From Streptomyces sp. NBC_01498 (GTDB lineage Bacteria > Actinomycetota > Actinomycetes > Streptomycetales > Streptomycetaceae): a DNA stretch of 64,000 nt. Position numbers and translations under genes: made by a program. The stretch spans positions 744,001 through 808,000 of the forward strand of contig NZ_CP109598.1 in assembly GCF_036327775.1 (NCBI RefSeq), given 5' to 3'. The notes under the pieces were generated by a model. It saw only the letters and a program-made list of their open reading frames with translations. It ran no database searches and was not told the DNA's origin. Below, piece after piece: positions 1-8,432 of this stretch (positions are counted from its first letter, which is position 1; each line of letters starts with the position of its first letter).

Positions 1-31
1 CATCGTTCGTCATACGGAACGCGGAGGTCTG

Positions 32-1348
32 GTGGACCGAACACGAGTGGTCGTGGTGGGTGCCGGAATCATCGGTGCCGCCTGCGCGCGTGAACTCGCC
101 GTCGCCGGTTTCGACGTGCTCGTACTGGACCGCGCCGGACCCGCCGCCGCGACCACCTCGCACGGCGAGGGAAACATCCTCGTCTCCGACAAGGGACCGG
201 GCCCGGAACTGGAACTCGCCCAGCTGTCCCGGCGGTTGTGGCCCGAGGTGCTGGCCGCCGTCGCCGGACAGAACCCGGCGGGAGCGGGCCCGGACGCGGT
301 CGAATGGGATCCCAAGGGCGGCATCGTGGTCGCGACCACCCCCGAGGGCGCCGAGGCGCTGCTGCCGTTCGCGGCGGCCCAGCGCGCGGTCGGCGTACGC
401 GCCGAGGTCCTGGACGACGACGCCCTGACCGCCGCCGAACCCTTCCTCACCGAACGGCGCACCGCCGCCGTGCACTACCCCGAGGACGCCCAGGTCCAGC
501 CGGCCGGCGCGGCCACCACCCTGCTCGCCGACGCCCTGCGGGCCGGAGCCCGGCTGCGTACCGGCGCCGAGGTGCTCGGTGCCGTCGTGCGCGGCGGACG
601 GCTGACGGCGGTCCGGACGGCGGACGGGACCGTCGAGGCCGACGTGTTCGTCAACGCGGCCGGGCCGTGGTCCGGCGAGGTCGCCCGGCGGCTCGGCGTC
701 CGGCTCGACATCCGCCCGCGCCGGGGCGAGGTGCTGGTGACCACTCCCCGGCCGCCGACCGTCTTCCACAAGGTGTACGACGCCGACTACGTCGGCGCGG
801 TGGGCAGCGGCGCGGGCGACCTCCAGACGTCGGCGGTCGTGGAGTCGACCCGCGCGGGCACCCTGCTCCTCGGTTCCTCGCGGCGGCGTGTCGGGTTCGA
901 CGACCGGACGCGCCCCGAGGTGCTGTCGGCGATCGCGGCCAAGGCGCTCACACTCTTCCCGTCGCTGGCGGACGTGCCGGTGATGCGGGCGTACGGAGGG
1001 TTCCGCCCGTACGTCCCCGATCATCTGCCGGTCATCGGCGCCGACCCGCGACTGGACGGTCTGTGGCACGCCACCGGCCACGAGGGCGCGGGGATCGGTC
1101 TGTCCGTCGGCACCGCGCGGCTCGTGCGCGAACTGATGACGGGCACCGCGACGGCCATCGACACGGACCCGTTCCGGGTGGACCGGCCGGCCGTGCTCGG
1201 CGACGACGCGACCGACACCGCACCCGCCACCGCGCCCGCCACCGCACCGGGCGACACATCTGGCGCCGCGCCCGCCACCGCACCGGGAGACCGACCGCCC
1301 GGCAGCCCCCGCGACGCTTCGACCGCCGCCACCGAGGAGCGCTCATGA
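32..1348 (+). CDS. FAD-dependent D-amino acid/D-hydroxyproline dehydrogenase, catalytic subunit
   Basis: Glycine/D-amino-acid oxidase (DAO/DadA-like) flavoprotein of 438 residues. A Rossmann FAD motif (VVGAGIIGAACARELA) lies at about residues 6-21, and the typical C-terminal DAO segment (GLWHATGHEGAGIGLS) is followed by a low-complexity Ala/Pro/Thr tail. The GTG start has a GGAGG ribosome site 4 nt upstream. It overlaps the next gene by 4 nt (ATGA). With the following ferredoxin-like and FAD/NAD genes it matches the three-part D-hydroxyproline dehydrogenases of hydroxyproline degradation, which oxidise cis-4-hydroxy-D-proline to 1-pyrroline-4-hydroxy-2-carboxylate. The DapA-like and epimerase genes downstream support that substrate; a D-proline or other D-amino acid substrate is the alternative. 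The upstream part of the operon is outside the window. Confidence 0.85.
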   Translation: MDRTRVVVVGAGIIGAACARELAVAGFDVLVLDRAGPAAATTSHGEGNILVSDKGPGPELELAQLSRRLWPEVLAAVAGQNPAGAGPDAVEWDPKGGIVVATTPEGAEALLPFAAAQRAVGVRAEVLDDDALTAAEPFLTERRTAAVHYPEDAQVQPAGAATTLLADALRAGARLRTGAEVLGAVVRGGRLTAVRTADGTVEADVFVNAAGPWSGEVARRLGVRLDIRPRRGEVLVTTPRPPTVFHKVYDADYVGAVGSGAGDLQTSAVVESTRAGTLLLGSSRRRVGFDDRTRPEVLSAIAAKALTLFPSLADVPVMRAYGGFRPYVPDHLPVIGADPRLDGLWHATGHEGAGIGLSVGTARLVRELMTGTATAIDTDPFRVDRPAVLGDDATDTAPATAPATAPGDTSGAAPATAPGDRPPGSPRDASTAATEERS

Positions 1349-1734
1349 GCCCCCGTCTCGTCCCCGCCGCGTCCGACCCGGCCGGACGCCGGGACCGTGC
1401 GCTGACCATCACCGTGGACGGTGAACGGGTCACCGGCGTCGTCGGCCAGACCCTGGCCGGGGTGCTGCTCGTGTCCGGCCGGCCCGCCTGGCGCCAGGCC
1501 CCCTCGGGCGCGCCGCGCGGGGTGTTCTGCGGGATCGGCGTCTGTTTCGACTGTCTGGTGACGGTGAACGGCGAGCCCGACGTACGCGCGTGCCGCCGCC
1601 GCGCCCGCGACGGCGACACGGTGACCACACAGTCCCGGGCGGCGCCGAGCACGCGGTCCGGAACGCCCGACGACCGGGACGGACGAGACGGACAAGGCGG
1701 GCGAGACCGACGAGACGGGCGGTGGACGCCGTGA
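1345..1734 (+). CDS. Small [2Fe-2S]-binding subunit of the D-hydroxyproline dehydrogenase
   Basis: A 129-residue ferredoxin-like protein. It carries the C-x4-C-x2-C cluster motif (CGIGVCFDC) and a further Cys about 15 residues on (VRAC), as in the small subunits of heteromeric octopine, nopaline and D-hydroxyproline dehydrogenases. It should pass electrons between the flavin subunits. The ATG overlaps the upstream stop (ATGA) and its own stop overlaps the next GTG (GTGA), so the three subunits are translationally coupled. The last 30 or so residues are Asp/Arg/Gly-rich and look like a disordered tail. Confidence 0.8.
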   Translation: MSPRLVPAASDPAGRRDRALTITVDGERVTGVVGQTLAGVLLVSGRPAWRQAPSGAPRGVFCGIGVCFDCLVTVNGEPDVRACRRRARDGDTVTTQSRAAPSTRSGTPDDRDGRDGQGGRDRRDGRWTP

Positions 1735-3329
1735 CCGGCCGTCGCCGTCATGTCGTGGTCGTGGGAGCGGGACCCGCCGGACTCGCCGCCGCCGACACCG
1801 CGCTCGCGGCGGGCGCCGATGTCACGCTGATCGACGCGGCCGAACGGCCCGGCGGCCAGTACCACCGGATGCTGCCCGAGGCGTACGGGGCGACCGACCC
1901 CGGGGCCCTTCAGCACGGCTACCGCTCCTTCGAGCGCCGCAGCCGCCGGGTGCTGGAACACCCGCGCTGTTCCTGGTGGGCGGAGAGCTCCGTCTGGGCG
2001 CTGGAGCGCCGCGACCCCGGCGCGGACGGCGAGCCGGACGGACCGCCGCTGGTGCATGTCCTGCGCGGTACGCCCCGGCGCCGTCATGTGCTGGAGCCCG
2101 ACGCGCTGGTCCTGGCGGTCGGCGCCCACGACCGGGTGCTGCCCTTCCCCGGCTGGGACCTGCCGGGCGTCTACACGGCGGGCGCCGCCCAGGCGCTGGC
2201 CAAGGGCGAGCGGGTGGCCGTCGGTGACCGGATGGTGGTCGCGGGCACGGGGCCGTTCCTGCTGCCGGTTGCGGCGTCCCTGCTGGAGGCCGGGTCGCGG
2301 GTGCTCGCGGTCCTGGAGGCGGGCAGGCCGGGTGCCGTGGCGCGCGGCTGGCTCCGCAGGCCGTGGGAACTGTCCGGGCAGCTCGGCAAGTCCGGTGAAC
2401 TCGCCTCGTACACCGCCGCGTTGGCCCGGCACCGGGTGCCGTACCGGTGGGGCGCGGCGGTTGTCGAGGCACGCGGGGACGGCCGGGTGGAGGAGATCGT
2501 CACCGCCCGGGTCCGGGCGGACTGGTCGGTGGTGCCCGGCAGCGAACAGGTCGTCGCCGTGGACGCGGTGTGTGTCGGCCACGGGTTCACCCCGCAGCTC
2601 GAACTGCCGGTGGCGGCCGGATGCGCCCTGCGCCCGGTGCCGGACGGGTCGCCCGCCGAGGTGTTCGTGGCGGTGGACGACGACCAGCGGACGAGCCGGC
2701 CCGGTGTGTACGCGGCCGGGGAGATCACCGGTGTCGCCGGCGCCCCGGCGGCCCGTGCCGAGGGCGCCGTGGCGGGCTGGCTCGCGGCGGGCGGCGACCG
2801 GGACTCCCGGGCGCTGCGCACGTCGCGCCGTATCCGCGACCGGGGCAGGGCGTTCGCCGTACGGCTGTCGCTCGCGCACCCCGTCGGCCGGGCCTGGCCC
2901 GGCTGGCTGCGGCCCGACACCGTGATCTGCCGGTGCGAGGAGACGACGTACGCGGCGGTGTGCGGGGCCGCCGCCGATCCCACCGGCGCCGAGCCCCGGG
3001 TGGCGAAGCTCGCGACGCGCGCGGGCCTGGGGCCGTGTCAGGCCCGGGTCTGCGGTCCGACCGTCGCCGAGCTGCGCGGTAGGGGCCCCGGCGACGGTGG
3101 CGGCGCGCGTACGGCGGCGCCGGACGCCGACCGCCCCTGGGAGGCCGGCCCGCACCACCGGCCGATCGCCGAACCGATCCGCCTCGGCGAACTGGCCCAC
3201 CCGCCGGAGCCACAGCCGGAGCCACCACCGGGGCCGTCACCGGAGCCGTCGTCCGCGCGCCCGCCCGAGGCTCCGCCCAGGGCCACCGCCGCACCTGGCC
3301 GTCCGGCCGACCCGGACGGCGCCCCCTGA
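1731..3329 (+). CDS. FAD/NAD(P)-dependent oxidoreductase with BFD-type [2Fe-2S] domain (dehydrogenase large subunit)
   Basis: A 532-residue pyridine-nucleotide-disulfide-type flavoprotein, started here at the GTG inside the GTGA overlap; the open frame extends further upstream but the FAD motif VVVVGAGPAGLAAAD begins eight residues after this start. A second dinucleotide-binding region is near VVAGTGPFLLPVA. The C-terminal part has a BFD-like ferredoxin domain with CRCEE and GLGPCQARVCGP, the four-Cys arrangement found in OoxA/HcnB-like and hydroxyproline dehydrogenase subunits. A Pro/Glu-rich tail of about 60 residues follows. It probably works as a complex with the two preceding gene products in oxidation of cis-4-hydroxy-D-proline. 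Confidence 0.85.
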   Translation: MTGRRRHVVVVGAGPAGLAAADTALAAGADVTLIDAAERPGGQYHRMLPEAYGATDPGALQHGYRSFERRSRRVLEHPRCSWWAESSVWALERRDPGADGEPDGPPLVHVLRGTPRRRHVLEPDALVLAVGAHDRVLPFPGWDLPGVYTAGAAQALAKGERVAVGDRMVVAGTGPFLLPVAASLLEAGSRVLAVLEAGRPGAVARGWLRRPWELSGQLGKSGELASYTAALARHRVPYRWGAAVVEARGDGRVEEIVTARVRADWSVVPGSEQVVAVDAVCVGHGFTPQLELPVAAGCALRPVPDGSPAEVFVAVDDDQRTSRPGVYAAGEITGVAGAPAARAEGAVAGWLAAGGDRDSRALRTSRRIRDRGRAFAVRLSLAHPVGRAWPGWLRPDTVICRCEETTYAAVCGAAADPTGAEPRVAKLATRAGLGPCQARVCGPTVAELRGRGPGDGGGARTAAPDADRPWEAGPHHRPIAEPIRLGELAHPPEPQPEPPPGPSPEPSSARPPEAPPRATAAPGRPADPDGAP

Positions 3330-3441
3330 TCCCCCGTAACCCCCGCCACAGCCCCGCCACAGCCGCACCACCCGCGACACCCGTGGAACGACCCGAGAAG
3401 CGCGACACCCGAGAACCGCCCCCGAGAAGAGAGAGCACTTC

Positions 3442-4461
3442 ATGAGCACCCCCACCCGGCCGAACCCGCTCACCGGCGTGGTCGTGGCCACCGCCCTCCC
3501 CTACCGGCAGGACCCCTCGGCCCCCGCCGGACTGGCCGTCGACCTCGACACGTACGCGGACCACTGCCGCTGGCTCGTCGACAACGGCTGCGACGGGGTC
3601 GGCCCCAACGGATCACTCGGCGAGTACTCGTCGCTGACCGACGACGAACGGCGTGCCGTCGCCCGTACCGCCGTCGAGGCGGTGCGCGGGCGCGGCAGGG
3701 TCGTCGTCGGGGTGCACGGACCGGGGTCGCACCAGGCCGTGCGCTGGGCGGAGGCCGCCGCCGAGGACGGCGCCGACGGGGTGCTCTGTCTGCCCCCGAC
3801 GATGTACCGGGCGAGCGCGTCCGAGGTGGTGGCGCACTTCGAGGCGGTGGCCGCCGTCGGACTGCCGGTCATGGTCTACAACAACCCGGTGGACACCAAG
3901 GTCGACCTGACGCCCGAACTGCTGGGCGAGATCGGGCAGATCGACAACGTCCTGGCGGTCAAGGAGTTCTCCGGCGACGTACGGCGGGTGCTGGAGATCC
4001 AGGAGCGGGCGCCCGGCCTCGACGTCATCAGCGGCGCGGACGACGTGGCGCTGGAGAGCCTGCTGATGGGGGCCACCGGGTGGTTCGCGGGCTTCCCCAA
4101 CGTCTTCCCGGCGGAGTCGGCGCGGCTGTTCCGGCTGGCCACCGAGGGCCGGCTGGAGGAGGCCCGCGCCCTGTACCGGCCGCTGGTCGCCGCGTTCCGC
4201 TGGGACTCGCGCACGGAGTTCGTGCAGGCCATCAAGCTCGGCATGGAGATGGTCGGCCGGTACGGCGGCCCCTGCCGCCCGCCGCGCGGCCCGCTGACCG
4301 CGGAGCACCGGGAGGCGATCACCGCCGAGATGCGGCGGGCGATCGACTTCCTCGCCGAGGAAACGCCGGCGGGAGCGGCTGCGGGAACGACGGCGCGAGC
4401 GGGAACGGGAGCGGCAGCGGACGGGCCGGCGTCCGGGGCGGCGGAAGGGCAGCCGGTCTGA
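3442..4461 (+). CDS. DapA-family lyase, probable 1-pyrroline-4-hydroxy-2-carboxylate deaminase
   Basis: A dihydrodipicolinate synthase-family protein of 339 residues. The substrate-binding segment GPNGSLGEYSSLT, the Tyr motif MVYNNP and the Schiff-base lysine in AVKEFSGD are all present. In hydroxyproline pathways this family deaminates 1-pyrroline-4-hydroxy-2-carboxylate to 2-oxoglutarate semialdehyde, and its place between a D-hydroxyproline dehydrogenase and an epimerase makes that the best assignment; other family members (DapA, NanA, KDG aldolase) fit the context less well. The C-terminal 35 residues are an Ala/Gly-rich extension. A GAGAGAG ribosome site precedes the ATG. The stop shares one base with the next start (TGATG). 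Confidence 0.85.
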   Translation: MSTPTRPNPLTGVVVATALPYRQDPSAPAGLAVDLDTYADHCRWLVDNGCDGVGPNGSLGEYSSLTDDERRAVARTAVEAVRGRGRVVVGVHGPGSHQAVRWAEAAAEDGADGVLCLPPTMYRASASEVVAHFEAVAAVGLPVMVYNNPVDTKVDLTPELLGEIGQIDNVLAVKEFSGDVRRVLEIQERAPGLDVISGADDVALESLLMGATGWFAGFPNVFPAESARLFRLATEGRLEEARALYRPLVAAFRWDSRTEFVQAIKLGMEMVGRYGGPCRPPRGPLTAEHREAITAEMRRAIDFLAEETPAGAAAGTTARAGTGAAADGPASGAAEGQPV

Positions 4462-5462
4462 TGCGCAGCGTGCGGACGATCAGCGCGGTCGACTCCCACA
4501 CGGAGGGCATGCCGACGCGCGTGGTCACCGGGGGCGTGGCGCCCGTCCCCGGCGCCACGATGGCCGAACGGCGCCGCCACGCCATGGAGCACCTGGACCC
4601 GCTGCGCCGGTTCCTGGTGGACGAGCCGCGCGGCCACCCCGCGATGAGCGGCGCGATCCTGCAACCGCCGACCCGCCCGGACGCGGACTGGGGCGTTCTG
4701 TACATCGAGGTCAGCGGCTTCCTCCCGATGTGCGGCCACGGCACGATCGGTGTCGCGACCGTCCTGGTGGAGACCGGGATGGTCCCCGTCACCGAGCCCG
4801 AGACCCTGGTGCGTCTCGACACGCCGGCCGGGCTGGTCGAGGCGCGTGTGACGGTGCGCGGTGGGGTGGCCGAGAAGGTCACGCTGCGCAATGTCGACGC
4901 GTTCGCGCTGGAACTCGACGCCCGGGTGACGGTGCCGGGGCTGGGCGAGGTCCGGTACGACATGGCGTACGGGGGCAACTTCTACGCCGTCGTCGACCTG
5001 GCCTCCCTCGGGCTGCCGTTCGACCGGGCGCGCAAGGACGACATCCTCGCGGCGGGGCTCGCGATCTCGTCCGCCATCGACGCGCACCACACCCCGGTCC
5101 ATCCCGCGGACCCTCTGATCCGCGGCTGCAAGCACGTGCAGTTCCTGGCGCCCGGTTCGGACGCCCGGCACTCGCGCAACGCCATGGCGATTCAGCCGGG
5201 TTGGTTCGACCGGTCCCCCTGCGGGACCGGTACGTGCGCCCGTATGGCACAGCTCCACGCCCGGGGAGAGCTGGCGCTGGACACGGAGTTCGTCAACGAG
5301 TCGTTCATCGGCACCCGCTTCACCGGGCGGCTGGTGGGCACGAGCGACGTCGCGGGAGTACCGGCCGTGGTGCCGGAGTTCTCGGGCCGCGCGTGGATCA
5401 CCGGGACGGCCAACTACCTGCTGGATCCGGCGGATCCGTTCCCGGACGGATTCGTTCTCTGA
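4461..5462 (+). CDS. Proline racemase-family protein, probable 4-hydroxyproline 2-epimerase
   Basis: A 333-residue member of the proline racemase family. Both catalytic cysteines are present, in MCGHGTIG and in SPCGTGTCARMAQLHARG, so it should be a two-base racemase or epimerase rather than the Cys/Thr trans-3-hydroxyproline dehydratase type. The His after the first Cys (CGHG) is typical of hydroxyproline epimerases. It would convert trans-4-hydroxy-L-proline to cis-4-hydroxy-D-proline, the substrate of the dehydrogenase encoded upstream. The ATG overlaps the previous stop by one base, so it belongs to the same operon. Substrate preference cannot be read from motifs alone. Confidence 0.85.
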   Translation: MRSVRTISAVDSHTEGMPTRVVTGGVAPVPGATMAERRRHAMEHLDPLRRFLVDEPRGHPAMSGAILQPPTRPDADWGVLYIEVSGFLPMCGHGTIGVATVLVETGMVPVTEPETLVRLDTPAGLVEARVTVRGGVAEKVTLRNVDAFALELDARVTVPGLGEVRYDMAYGGNFYAVVDLASLGLPFDRARKDDILAAGLAISSAIDAHHTPVHPADPLIRGCKHVQFLAPGSDARHSRNAMAIQPGWFDRSPCGTGTCARMAQLHARGELALDTEFVNESFIGTRFTGRLVGTSDVAGVPAVVPEFSGRAWITGTANYLLDPADPFPDGFVL

Positions 5463-5495
5463 GACGGGTCCGCACGTCGGGACAGAGAGGTTCTC

Positions 5496-7547
5496 ATGCG
5501 TTCAGGACAACCACGCCCACGTAAGGGGTTGTCGCGAAGACAACCCAGGCGACTACGGATACTGCTGGCGCTCGCGCTGACCGCCGGACTCCTCGGCGCC
5601 GGGGCCGGCACCGGGACCACCGCGTCCCTCGCCGGGGCCCACGGCAAGGACAGGCGGGAGAATCCCTTCGCTCCCCTCGACCCGCGGTCCTGGCAGGACC
5701 AGGACGACATGACCTGGAGCGACTACGCCTCCGTCCCCGGCACCGACTGGGCCGACCCGGAGCGGCAGCCGACCGTGAAGAAGCTGAAGATCGCCGTACT
5801 GGCCGTCGACTTCCCCGACCAGCCGTTCGTGATGACCCTGCCCAAGGGCAGCGACGTGTTCGGCAACCCGCAGATCGACCCGGTGCCCCGGGAACAGGTC
5901 GCCCAGTTCTACGCGGACTTCTGGAACAAGCCGAGCAAGGTCAACCACGGGCACACCGTGAACGAGTACTGGATGGAGCAGACCGGCGGCCGGATCGGCG
6001 TCGAGTTCGTCCCGTACGCGCCCTACCGGGCCCCGCGCCCCTCCTACGAGTACGGCATCAACGACATCGGCCAGGAGGGGCAGGGCTGTCCGGCCGGGCA
6101 CACCTGCAAGGGCTCCATCGAGCGCGACATCGACCCGCTGTGGAAGGCGGACGTCGGCGAGGCCGAGTCGAATGCGTACGACCGTGTCTTCCGTCTCTAC
6201 GCCGGCTACGACGAGACCTCCGTCTGGCAGGAGTTCGGCGAGATGATGTTCCAGAGCAAGGAGGACATCCCCGACGAGTGGGGGCCGCCGGACCCGGCGC
6301 TGCCGAACTGGGTGCGCGGGCGGTACACGGAGTGGACGTCGTGGAAGGCGGGTTCGCAGCTGTGGGGCAACTCCGGTATCCGGCAGGGCGAGAGTTCGGG
6401 AACGATCACCCACGAGATCACGCACACCTTCGACATCGGTGACAACGCCAACAACCCGTTCGTCCAGCCGTACCACCGTTCGGGCACCGGTCCCTTCGAC
6501 GGCATGGACCGCGGCTCGTTCAACGGCCCCGGCGGCCCGCACAACCGCTGGCAGGTGCCCGCGACACGGGGCGCCTCGATGGCCGCCGGATTCACCCTGC
6601 GTACGCGGACCAAGCTCGGCTTCATCGACGACGCGCAGGTCCTCAACCTCACGCCCGAGGAGCTGACGGCGAACGGCCCGGCCGTGTTCGAGGTGCGGGC
6701 CCGTACCGCCGCCGTGAAGAAGAACGCCCTCCAGGGCGTCCGGATCGATCTCGGCACGGACAGGACGCCCGCGTGCGACGTGAACACCGACCCGCTGTGC
6801 TCCGGGCCCGGCTTCACCGACTACACCATCGAGACGGTGCAGCGGATCGGCACCGACTCGTTCACCCCCGACAACGGAGTGCTGCTGACCAAGAACAAGC
6901 CCTTCGACAACGAGAACAACAGCTGCGGCTATCTCTGCTTCAGCTGGATGATCGACGCCAATCCGCAGGACATCGGCATGGTCGACTTCAAAAAGCCGGA
7001 CGGGACGCCCGTCATGCGCTCCATCGGCGACTACCGGCAGCTCAACGACGGTCTGTTCCACGCCGGGACCAACTCGGGCAGTGCGTACGAGTGGGTCGAC
7101 CAGGCCAACCGGCTCCACTTCTACGTGATCGACAGGCGGATGACGAAGCGGGGCGAGCTGTCGTACGTCATCGCCGTCCGCTCCCTCGACGGGTCCGGGA
7201 CACAGAAGCGGGGTGTCGCGCTCGGCCACGGAAGCGCCCGGGGGAAGGCGGACGGGGCGGGCACCACGTGCCGCTTCGACCTGACCAACAAGGGGCGGGC
7301 GCCGAGCGGTTCGGCCGCGTACGAGAAGTCGGACGTGTACCGGCTGTCGGCGCGGGTCGACGGCAAGAACTGGAAGGTGGCGCTGCCCAGCCGACTGGCG
7401 ACGGCCGAGGCCGGCTCGTCCACGACCGTGAAGGTCGCGGTGGCGGCGGGGCGCGGCGCGTCCCGCTCCGGGAAGGTGACGCTGACGGCGCGGTCCGAGA
7501 GCGATCCCACGAAGATCGCCACGGCCACGTGCGGGGTGCGCGGCTGA
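5496..7547 (+). CDS. Secreted M6-type zinc metalloprotease
   Basis: A 683-residue exported protein. An Arg-rich N-region and a hydrophobic stretch (about residues 25-45) form a signal peptide. The HExxH zinc motif (THEITHTFDIGD) is near residues 306-310, within an arrangement typical of M6/immune-inhibitor-A-like peptidases. The last 120 or so residues look like an Ig-like/NEW3 domain. It begins 33 nt after the epimerase stop, with a GAGAGG ribosome site, and could be co-transcribed with the hydroxyproline genes. A link between protein degradation (collagen-like or hydroxyproline-rich substrates) and hydroxyproline use is an inference from position only. A hairpin follows the stop. Confidence 0.75.
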   Translation: MRSGQPRPRKGLSRRQPRRLRILLALALTAGLLGAGAGTGTTASLAGAHGKDRRENPFAPLDPRSWQDQDDMTWSDYASVPGTDWADPERQPTVKKLKIAVLAVDFPDQPFVMTLPKGSDVFGNPQIDPVPREQVAQFYADFWNKPSKVNHGHTVNEYWMEQTGGRIGVEFVPYAPYRAPRPSYEYGINDIGQEGQGCPAGHTCKGSIERDIDPLWKADVGEAESNAYDRVFRLYAGYDETSVWQEFGEMMFQSKEDIPDEWGPPDPALPNWVRGRYTEWTSWKAGSQLWGNSGIRQGESSGTITHEITHTFDIGDNANNPFVQPYHRSGTGPFDGMDRGSFNGPGGPHNRWQVPATRGASMAAGFTLRTRTKLGFIDDAQVLNLTPEELTANGPAVFEVRARTAAVKKNALQGVRIDLGTDRTPACDVNTDPLCSGPGFTDYTIETVQRIGTDSFTPDNGVLLTKNKPFDNENNSCGYLCFSWMIDANPQDIGMVDFKKPDGTPVMRSIGDYRQLNDGLFHAGTNSGSAYEWVDQANRLHFYVIDRRMTKRGELSYVIAVRSLDGSGTQKRGVALGHGSARGKADGAGTTCRFDLTNKGRAPSGSAAYEKSDVYRLSARVDGKNWKVALPSRLATAEAGSSTTVKVAVAAGRGASRSGKVTLTARSESDPTKIATATCGVRG

Positions 7548-7561
7548 CATGACGGACCGGG

Positions 7562-7592
7562 CGGGCCCGGCGGGTCACCCCTGCCGGGCCCG
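7562..7592. terminator. Hairpin between convergent genes
   Basis: A 10-bp perfect stem (CGGGCCCGGC, 7562-7571, with GCCGGGCCCG, 7583-7592) has an 11-nt loop and is followed on the + strand by TTCGTTTT. It sits just after the metalloprotease stop and overlaps the end of the convergent MerR gene, so it probably ends the + strand transcript. Confidence 0.55.
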
Positions 7593-8387
7593 TTCGTTTT
7601 CGCGTCCGCGTTCTCTTTCGCGTGCGTTCTCGCCTTCGCGTCCGCGTTCTCTTTCGCGTGCGTTCTCGCCTTCGCGTCCGCGTTCTCTTTCATGTTCGTT
7701 CTCGCGTTCACGCAGGTACGCGCGGGTCTCGGCGGACGCGTCGAGCATCGCGAGGGCGCGGGCGTGCAGACGTTCACGTCGTTCGGCGATCGCCGACGCG
7801 GCCGTGCCGGGGGACGTGACGTCGCGCAGCTCGTCCAGGAGAGGCGCGATGCGCGCGAGCACGTACCCCCCGCGCCGTAGCTGGCGCACGATCTCGGCGT
7901 CCCGTACGTCGCCGGGCGCGTAGATCCGGTAGCCGGTGGCGGGGTCCCGGCGCGGAGCGAGCAGCCCGGCGCGTTCCCAGCGGCGCAGGGTGGCCGGGCG
8001 GAGGCCGAGGCGGCGGGCGAGGGTGCCGATGGTGTGGGTGCGTGGCGAGGGGGATTCGCCGGGGGTGTGGGTGAGTTCCGTCAGTGCCTGCTCGACGGTG
8101 TCGAGGGTGTGCCGGTCGGCGAGCAGTTCGGCGTGGCTCCGGTCGACGACGGTGAGCGCCTCGTCGGTGCGGTCGGTGTTGATCAGCGTCAGGACGGACC
8201 GGGCGGCGGGGTGGCCGTGGGCGGGAACCAGCGCGAGGAACGCCCGCAGCGCGGCGACGTGCACGCGCGTGTAGCGCCGGTACCCGGACGCGGTGCGCTC
8301 GGCCGGGGGCAGGACACCGGCGGCCTCGTAGTTACGGACCGCCTGCCCGGACAGCCCGTGCGGCCGGGCGAGATCCACGGGCCTCAT
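7575..8387 (-). CDS. MerR-family regulator with two MerR-like DNA-binding domains
   Basis: A 270-residue protein with two MerR HTH domains in one chain: residues 1-70 (RPVDLARPHGLSGQAVRNY ... ASGYRRYTR) and about residues 115-185 (TIGTLARRLGLRPATLRRW ... GYRIYAPGDV). This double arrangement is known in Streptomyces regulators of the TioE type. The ATG has an AGGGGGAG ribosome site; an in-frame upstream extension lacks one. The C-terminal 45 residues are an Arg/Glu repeat encoded by a 36-bp tandem repeat. It is divergent from the erythromycin-esterase gene and probably controls it through the 45-110 bp between them. Ligand unknown. Confidence 0.8.
   Translation of the reverse strand: MRPVDLARPHGLSGQAVRNYEAAGVLPPAERTASGYRRYTRVHVAALRAFLALVPAHGHPAARSVLTLINTDRTDEALTVVDRSHAELLADRHTLDTVEQALTELTHTPGESPSPRTHTIGTLARRLGLRPATLRRWERAGLLAPRRDPATGYRIYAPGDVRDAEIVRQLRRGGYVLARIAPLLDELRDVTSPGTAASAIAERRERLHARALAMLDASAETRAYLRERENEHERERGREGENARERERGREGENARERERGRENERARQG
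7599..7706. repeat. 36-bp tandem repeat, about three copies, inside the MerR gene
   Basis: Copies at 7599-7634 and 7635-7670 are identical; a third (7671-7706) diverges in its second half. The unit starts ttcgcgtccgcgttctcttt. On the minus strand each unit encodes the 12-residue block ENARERERGREG, so copy-number change keeps the frame. The encoded C-terminal tail is highly charged and probably helical. Confidence 0.9.
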
Positions 8388-8432
8388 GTACTCCCCCTCT
8401 TTTAAGGTTCCTTCCGTCCGTCCCCAGTATCC

